A stretch of DNA of 20,392 bases from Myxococcales bacterium (lineage in GTDB: Bacteria > Myxococcota_A > Polyangia > Fen-1088): positions 17,509-37,900 of the forward strand of contig PMZX01000222.1 in NCBI GenBank assembly GCA_003170035.1. The letters run 5' to 3'. Positions 16,229 through 20,392 of the stretch are shown piece after piece. Under the pieces are notes generated by a model that was given only the letters and a program-made list of their open reading frames with translations, was not told the DNA's origin and ran no database searches. Positions within the stretch are counted from its first letter, which is position 1. Each line of letters opens with the position of its first letter. A program made the translations under genes and the position numbers.

Positions 16229-16531
16229 ATGGCACGCGTTACGGTAGAGGACTGCATTGACCAAGTTGGAAATCATTTCGCGCTGGCTGTGCTCGGCGCC
16301 CAGCGCGCCCGTGCCCTGGCCAAGGGGGCGATTCCACTGATCCAGTGCGATAACAATCCCGGCGTCACCGCCCTGCGCGAGATCGCCGCGGGCAAGGTTT
16401 CCTTCCACGAGTCGCTGGATGAGGTCCTTCACTTGCACGCGGAGGGCATCAAGGCTCTCGACGGATCCCGCAAGCGGCGGCGGAGCGGTGGCATGGAGCC
16501 GGCCAACGCGACCACCGCACGGAAACGGTAG
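16229..16531 (+). CDS. rpoZ: RNA polymerase omega subunit
   Basis: A 100-residue protein matching RpoZ: MARVTVEDCIDQVGNHFALA, then RARALAKGAIPLIQCDNN and VTALREIAAGKV, the most conserved part of omega. Omega binds the beta-prime subunit and helps assemble and stabilise RNA polymerase; in many bacteria it also forms part of a ppGpp site. The basic Arg/Lys tail (KRRR, ARKR) is a lineage-specific extension. ATG 16229 is preceded by GGGAGG about eight bases away. The usual neighbours gmk and spoT are not here; rpoZ instead lies between two RRM genes. Confidence 0.93.
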   Translation: MARVTVEDCIDQVGNHFALAVLGAQRARALAKGAIPLIQCDNNPGVTALREIAAGKVSFHESLDEVLHLHAEGIKALDGSRKRRRSGGMEPANATTARKR

Positions 16532-16932
16532 TACCGCCTTTCGTAGATTCGTAGCTGATTGGGCGGCTGGGCTGACGGCGGCGGCGAGGGCGCGCGCGAA
16601 GCGCGTGGGGCGGGCAGGGCGGGTGGCGGGTCCCGAAGTCCCCGCAAGGGGATCCTGTCGCCGGAGCCGGTGGCCGGAGTCGGATCCCGCGGCCGGTCCC
16701 GGATTCGGAGCCGGATCCGATCCCGGCCCTGGAGCCGGCAACTTGAACCAGCCACGGATTTCCAAGAATCGGAATTGGCTGCGCCGGTATGTCAGCCGAA
16801 CAATCGTTGGGACACGCGACGAAATTGGTAGCGTTGGGACGGGTGGTCGGCTATGCAGAGGAGGTCGGCTCGCTTGAACACCGGGCTGTGCGTTGGATTT
16901 GACCCGCGCGAACAAGAACAAGGAGCCACGAA
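16532..16932. other. Intergenic region between rpoZ and the second RRM gene
   Basis: 401 bp without a convincing gene. The first half is extremely GC-rich and includes the degenerate GGAGCCGG repeats at 16661-16738. Open frames crossing it are low-complexity Gly/Arg or Pro/Arg translations and were rejected. The second half is less GC-rich and should hold the promoter and leader of the second RRM gene. No clear terminator was found right after rpoZ, only a small CGGTA/TACCG palindrome overlapping its stop. Confidence 0.6.
16661..16738. repeat. Degenerate CGGAGCCGG / CGGATCC repeats
   Basis: GGAGCCGG recurs at 16663, 16707 and 16731, interspersed with CGGATCC-like blocks (CGGATCCC, CCGGATCC, GATCCCGG). 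The units are imperfect and irregularly spaced. The tract can fold into many GC-rich hairpins. Its function is unknown. Confidence 0.5.
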
Positions 16933-17241
16933 ATGGGTAAGAGACTGTACGTTGGGAATCTGTCCTTCTCGATCACCGAGGCGGATCTTAGGGAGGCATT
17001 CAAGGCGGAAGGCCACGATGTGTCCGAGGTGAAATTGGTCACGGATCGGGAAACTGGGCGGCCGCGTGGCTTCGCCTTTGTGGAAATGGCCACTGACGAA
17101 GGTGCGACCCACGCCATCGGCAGTCTCAACGGCCGCGACCTGCAGGGTCGCACGATCACCGTGAGTGAGGCGCGCGAGCGCACCGGTGGTGGCGGCGGTG
17201 GTGGCGGAGCACGTGGCGGCCGCGCGGGCGGGCGCTGGTAG
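16933..17241 (+). CDS. RRM RNA-binding protein with Gly-rich tail (second paralogue)
   Basis: A 102-residue paralogue of the protein at 15619. The RRM has LYVGNL (RNP2) and RGFAFVEM (RNP1), then LNGRDLQGRTITVSEARER and a shorter Gly-rich tail ending GGRW like the first copy. It differs mainly in the loop after the first helix (KAEGHDVSEVKLV), which is one residue longer. AAGGAG lies seven bases before the ATG. The shared RRM and identical tail end show the two genes arose by duplication around rpoZ or by transposition of one copy. It probably binds single-stranded RNA. It is followed by a strong hairpin at 17281-17308. Confidence 0.95.
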   Translation: MGKRLYVGNLSFSITEADLREAFKAEGHDVSEVKLVTDRETGRPRGFAFVEMATDEGATHAIGSLNGRDLQGRTITVSEARERTGGGGGGGGARGGRAGGRW

Positions 17242-17280
17242 GCAGCTGGCACGAACTCGCGCCAGCGGACTCTTCGACAA

Positions 17281-17308
17281 GCTATCCTGCGGTTGACCGC
17301 GGGATAGC
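17281..17308. terminator. Hairpin terminator between convergent genes
   Basis: GCTATCCTGCGG and CCGCGGGATAGC form a 12-bp stem with one G-T wobble and a TTGA loop. It lies between the convergent ends of the second RRM gene and the radical SAM gene. There is no long T-run on either side, so factor-independent termination is likely but not certain. Confidence 0.55.
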
Positions 17309-17349
17309 CGGTGTACGCATGGGCGGTAGCGTGAGCGACCAGCGGGCTA

Positions 17350-17382
17350 CGTGAGCGGCCCGCTGTATCCTGGCCGCTCACG
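17350..17382. repeat. Inverted repeat overlapping the radical SAM stop codon
   Basis: CGTGAGCGGCC (17350-17360) and GGCCGCTCACG (17372-17382) are perfect 11-bp arms around an 11-bp loop. AGCGGGC (17341-17347) with GCCCGCT (17358-17364) is an overlapping alternative. The right arm includes the radical SAM stop codon. It could fold at the 3' end of that transcript, but no T-run follows. Confidence 0.4.
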
Positions 17383-19063
17383 CACTAGCGACAACGCTTT
17401 CCGTCTCGCGCGTCCCGCCCACGAACTCGCTCACGCCCACGTCCTCGCCCACCCGAACCGCGCTCCGCGGGCCGGCCCTTCGAGTAGCCCGGAGTTTTCC
17501 GACGGGCTCTAGCTGCGCCGCTGCCTGTCGCTTGCTCTCGCGCTCGCTGCGCACCTGCTCGATGGCCAGTTGGAGGCGGGGCAAAACGTCCTCGGCGGTG
17601 TAGCGGATCATGTGCTCGCCCGAGACGGCCAGCGAGAAGGCGCGGGCCATCCGCTTTGGAGTTCGCCACAGGGCGCGGCCGAGGAAGCGCCAGTAGACGC
17701 GGCGGTAGCGGCCCAGCACGCCCTGATGGAGCATCGACGAGAGCACGCAGCGCAAGGCATAGTGCCAGGGCAGGCTGAAGTGGGAGTCGCTGCGGGGCCG
17801 CAGTTCCAGCACTCGGTTGACCCGCTCGAAGTACGCGGCCGGGGCATAGATGGAGGCGAGCAGGCGGCGATACGACTCCAGCAGTTCGATTTCGTCCATC
17901 TTGGTGCGGAAATTGGCGCGCCCGAAGGTTTCGCCGCTCGAGCGTTCCAGCATGCGTCCCTCGCGAACCAGGCGTCGCTCCAACTGGGTTCCGGGCAGCG
18001 CGCCCAAGATGCCCACCATCGCCTGCGGGATGCACGATCGCGCGATCCACTCGCGCTGGCGTTCGATGGCGGCCTGGTCGTCCGAATCGAAGCCCACGAT
18101 GAAGCCGGCGGAGACGTCGAGCCCGCTGCGAACCAGCTTGTCGACAGCTTCATGCAGGTCGACGGCGAGATTCTGCGCCTTGTGGGTTTCGCGCAGGGCC
18201 TCGGTCGACGGGGTCTCGATGCCCACGAAGACCGAGTCGAAGCCTGCACGCACCATCGCCCGCATCAGTTCATCCGAGGCGGCCAGGTTGATGCTGGCCT
18301 CGGAATAGAACTGGAACGGGAAGCGGTGCTCCTCCATCCACTTTTGCAGGACGGTCAGCAGGCGCAGGGTTTCCACCTTGTTGCCCACCAGGTTGTCGTC
18401 GGAGAGGAACACGGTTCCGCGAAAACCGGTGGCCAGGATGGCGTCGAGCTCGCCGCACAACTGCGCCGGCGACTTGGTCCGCGGGTGGCGGCCAAACACT
18501 TCGATGATGTCGCAGAACTCGCAGTTGAAGGGACACCCACGACTCCACTGCACGGACAGCGAGTGATACGCCTTGACGTCCAGCAGGTCGTAGCGTGGAG
18601 GGGGCAGGGTGCGAAGCTCGGGCCGGCGGGGCGCGGCCATATGCGCGGGCAGGCCGGCCCCTTTGGCCAGGGCTTCGCACAGGGGCGCCATCAACTCCTC
18701 GGCCTCGCCGGACACGACACAATCCGCATACGGCGTGAGCAACTCGGGGCTGGTCGTGGCAACCGGTCCCCCGACCACGACCACCTTGCCCGCGGCCCGT
18801 GCCTGCGCCGCCAGTTCCAGCAGCGAGTCGCGCTGGACCAGCATTCCCGACAAAAAGACCGCGTCGGCCCACTGCAGCTGCTCGGGAGCCAGCGCCTGGA
18901 CGTTCAGGTCGCACAGCCGAACCTCCCAGTCCTTGGGCAGCAGCGCGGCCACGGTGAGCAGCCCCAGTGGAGGCAGCAGAGACCGCTTCCCCATCAGTCG
19001 CAGGGCATCCTCGTGCCCCCAGTAGGTGCGGGGAAAGGCAGGGTAGAGGCACAGTATTCTCAT
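17378..19063 (-). CDS. B12-binding-domain radical SAM protein (DUF4070-type)
   Basis: A 561-residue enzyme of the cobalamin-binding radical SAM class. The N-terminal B12-binding Rossmann-like domain (about 1-145) carries YPAFPRTYWG, PPLGLLTVAALLPKDWEVRL, VVVVGGP and a VSGEAEE segment. The radical SAM core has the CxxxCxxC iron-sulphur motif at Cys177, Cys181 and Cys184 in SRGCPFNCEFC, followed by FGRHPRTKSPAQL, SDDNLVGNK, YSEASINLA, VGIETP and GALPGT. The C-terminal half (about 400-500) fits the DUF4070 region found in HpnP-like methylases. The last 60 residues are basic and low-complexity. Relatives methylate or remodel unactivated carbons; the substrate is unknown, and no hopanoid genes are seen. 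The ATG sits at the conserved N-terminus. It is divergent from the histidine kinase. Confidence 0.9.
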   Translation of the reverse strand: MRILCLYPAFPRTYWGHEDALRLMGKRSLLPPLGLLTVAALLPKDWEVRLCDLNVQALAPEQLQWADAVFLSGMLVQRDSLLELAAQARAAGKVVVVGGPVATTSPELLTPYADCVVSGEAEELMAPLCEALAKGAGLPAHMAAPRRPELRTLPPPRYDLLDVKAYHSLSVQWSRGCPFNCEFCDIIEVFGRHPRTKSPAQLCGELDAILATGFRGTVFLSDDNLVGNKVETLRLLTVLQKWMEEHRFPFQFYSEASINLAASDELMRAMVRAGFDSVFVGIETPSTEALRETHKAQNLAVDLHEAVDKLVRSGLDVSAGFIVGFDSDDQAAIERQREWIARSCIPQAMVGILGALPGTQLERRLVREGRMLERSSGETFGRANFRTKMDEIELLESYRRLLASIYAPAAYFERVNRVLELRPRSDSHFSLPWHYALRCVLSSMLHQGVLGRYRRVYWRFLGRALWRTPKRMARAFSLAVSGEHMIRYTAEDVLPRLQLAIEQVRSERESKRQAAAQLEPVGKLRATRRAGPRSAVRVGEDVGVSEFVGGTRETESVVASA

Positions 19064-19095
19064 GGCCCTTTACTACTCGTTTCGCCGTCAGGCCG

Positions 19096-19113
19096 CTGTC
19101 ACGACACGGTCAC
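19096..19113 (+). promoter_or_regulatory. Pho-box-like direct repeat (box 1)
   Basis: CTGTCAC-GACA-CGGTCAC: two 7-bp half-sites separated by 4 bp, so TGTCA and GGTCA begin exactly 11 bp apart, as in PhoB binding sites (consensus CTGTCAT-N4-CTGTCAC). It lies 33 bp from the radical SAM start and 118 bp from the kinase start. Confidence 0.45.
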
Positions 19114-19161
19114 ATCTTGACGCATTGGAATCTCCGATGGCCGGCAGCGCAGCCTCGGTCG

Positions 19162-19179
19162 CTGACACAACTGTGACAG
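19162..19179 (-). promoter_or_regulatory. Pho-box-like direct repeat (box 2), with further phased half-sites
   Basis: On the minus strand this reads CTGTCAC-AGTT-GTGTCAG, with TGTCA twice exactly 11 bp apart. On the plus strand TGACA occurs at 19163 and 19174, again at 19196 (22 bp on) and at 19216 (20 bp on), so three of the four are in 11-bp phase. The array lies 15-70 bp upstream of the histidine kinase start, a good place for autoregulation. Confidence 0.5.
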
Positions 19180-19230
19180 AGCGATTGTTGGTTGGTGACA
19201 AGGGGCAGAGGGGTCTGACAAAATGGGGGC

Positions 19231-20160
19231 GTGAAGGTCCGATCGCCGACCATCATCTTCCTGCAGCGCGCCCGCATGGTGTTCATGCTGACCGCCCTGA
19301 TTCCGACCGTGTTCATGACCGTGATCGGAATCGTGCTGCTGGCCACCGGGGGATCGAAGTCGGCCGCCGTGGTGGGCGGGATTCTGGTTCTCGCCTTCTG
19401 CGGGACAGCCCTGGCTGGTTACGTCCTTGGGACTATCCTAGTCTCTCGCGGCGCGAGTCTGGCCGCTGTGCAGAACGAGTTTCTCTCCTCCGTCTCGCAC
19501 GAGTTGCGCACGCCCTTGACCTCGATCCGTCTCTTCATCGATACCTTGCGCGAGGATCGGGTCCACGATCCGGCCGAGAAGCAACGCTGCCTGAACGTGA
19601 TCCATCAGGAGCTGGCGCGTCTGGATGGCCTGGTGGCGAAGCTGCTGACCCTTTCCCGGATCGAATCCCGCCACGCGGCCTTCGATCGTCACCCTGTCGC
19701 GGTGGCCGACATCGTCAGCGAGGCTCTGGTCGCCTTCGAAGCCATCCGGTTCGGCACTGAGGTCGATTTGAAAGTCAGCCTGGAGCCGGGGTTGATGGTG
19801 AACGGCGACCAGGCCGCACTCGCCCAGGCTCTGGCGAATCTGCTGGGCAACGCCTGGAAGTACACCCCGCCCCAAGGCAAGCGTATCGAGCTGCAGGCCA
19901 CCGGCGATGCGATGGAGGTGTCGATCGTGGTCGCTGACAACGGCGTGGGCATCCCGGTCCCCGAGCAAAAGGCCATCTTCGACAAGTTCCGGCGTGGGTC
20001 AGCCGCGGTCAACGGCGGGAGCGTGGGCACCGGGCTGGGGCTGGCGGTGGTGCGGGCCATCGTGACGGCCCATCGGGGGAAGATCGACGTGCGCTCGGAA
20101 GAGAATCACGGGGCGCGGTTTCGCATCTTGCTGCCCAGGCAACCTGCGGAGGCGGCATGA
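19231..20160 (+). CDS. Two-component sensor histidine kinase (PhoR-like)
   Basis: 309 residues from a GTG start. Two membrane segments (about 18-40 and 46-71) are joined by a loop of only about five residues, so it has almost no periplasmic sensor, as in PhoR-type kinases that sense through a membrane partner. The HisKA domain has His90 in SVSHELRTPLTSIR, followed by the N box (LANLLGNAWKYTPP), G1 (DNGVGIP), F box (FDKFRRG) and G2 (GTGLGLA). No PAS or HAMP domain is present. The stop overlaps the next gene's start as ATGA, giving a kinase-regulator operon. Pho-box-like repeats lie directly upstream. The ribosome site is poor (only GGGGGC adjoining the GTG). A phosphate role is inference. Confidence 0.93.
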   Translation: MKVRSPTIIFLQRARMVFMLTALIPTVFMTVIGIVLLATGGSKSAAVVGGILVLAFCGTALAGYVLGTILVSRGASLAAVQNEFLSSVSHELRTPLTSIRLFIDTLREDRVHDPAEKQRCLNVIHQELARLDGLVAKLLTLSRIESRHAAFDRHPVAVADIVSEALVAFEAIRFGTEVDLKVSLEPGLMVNGDQAALAQALANLLGNAWKYTPPQGKRIELQATGDAMEVSIVVADNGVGIPVPEQKAIFDKFRRGSAAVNGGSVGTGLGLAVVRAIVTAHRGKIDVRSEENHGARFRILLPRQPAEAA

Positions 20161-20392
20161 GCGGCGCTGGCGACGAAGGCCAAATGGTCACCATCGTCGA
20201 GGACGACGCGGCCATCGCCGAGGGCCTGGCACTGAACCTGCGCCTGCAGGGCTACCGCACGGAAGCGGTGGGCGATGGAGAGACGGCACGCTCACGCATC
20301 GAAGAGGGCCGGCCGGATCTGGTGCTGCTCGACATCTCGCTGCCCAAACAGAGCGGCATCTGGGTTCTCGAACGGCTGCGCGAAGCCGGTAA
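20157..20392 (+). CDS. Response regulator, receiver domain (partial, runs off right edge)
   Basis: The first 78 codons of the kinase's partner. After about ten residues the receiver reads VTIVEDDAAIAEGLALNLRL, then QGYRTEAVGDGE and PDLVLLDISLPKQSGIWVLERL. The acidic pair (EDD) and phospho-acceptor Asp in LLDISLP are intact. The ATG overlaps the kinase stop by 4 bp. The output domain is beyond the edge; with a PhoR-like partner and Pho-box-like sites upstream, an OmpR/PhoB winged helix is expected but not seen. Confidence 0.92.
   Translation, partial: MSGAGDEGQMVTIVEDDAAIAEGLALNLRLQGYRTEAVGDGETARSRIEEGRPDLVLLDISLPKQSGIWVLERLREAG

Noticed and set aside
16419..16877. 152-codon plus-strand frame after rpoZ
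   Set aside because: It is low-complexity translation of the GC-rich repeat tract, overlaps rpoZ in another frame and lacks a ribosome site.

Overview
The window is GC-rich, gene-dense bacterial DNA with no tRNA, rRNA, CRISPR array or insertion sequence that I can recognise. Multidomain signalling proteins (FHA-GAF-PP2C phosphatase, Ser/Thr kinase fused to a cyclic-nucleotide-binding domain, NtrC-like regulator), hybrid NRPS/PKS genes, an RpoZ and glycine-rich RRM proteins all fit a myxobacterium or related Deltaproteobacterium (Myxococcota). That placement is inference from gene content, not phylogeny.

Region 1 (1-7549, minus strand) is the upstream end of a natural-product operon. In transcription order it holds a 4'-phosphopantetheinyl transferase, a Wzx/MATE-type flippase, a 1672-residue A-PCP-KS-AT-ACP hybrid synthetase, and the start of a protein opening with a condensation domain that runs off the left edge. 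The genes overlap by 10, 14 and 4 bp, so they look translationally coupled. The A domain has a proline-like pocket and no upstream C domain, so it probably loads the starter. The PKS module uses malonyl-CoA and has no reductive domain.

Region 2 (7550-9756, plus) has a degenerate-FHA/GAF/SpoIIE phosphatase and a 72-codon orphan that looks like the start of a PAS domain joined to the end of a receiver domain. Region 3 (9770-12413) has glmS on the minus strand, a 364-bp gap with a perfect palindrome, and a small unrecognised, possibly GNAT-like protein.

Region 4 (12443-15450) is a divergent pair: an NtrC-type regulator whose GAFTGA loop is replaced, and a kinase/cNMP-binding fusion. They share a short promoter region with an exact 10-bp direct repeat.

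Region 5 (15457-17308, plus) is RNA-centred: rpoZ lies between two paralogous glycine-rich RRM proteins. There is a duplicated ~28-bp element upstream of the first RRM gene and of rpoZ, and a three-segment attenuator-like structure after the first RRM gene. Region 6 (17378-20392) is a B12-binding radical SAM protein on the minus strand, divergent from a PhoR-like histidine kinase and the start of its response regulator. The 167 bp between them carries phased TGTCA repeats that resemble Pho boxes.
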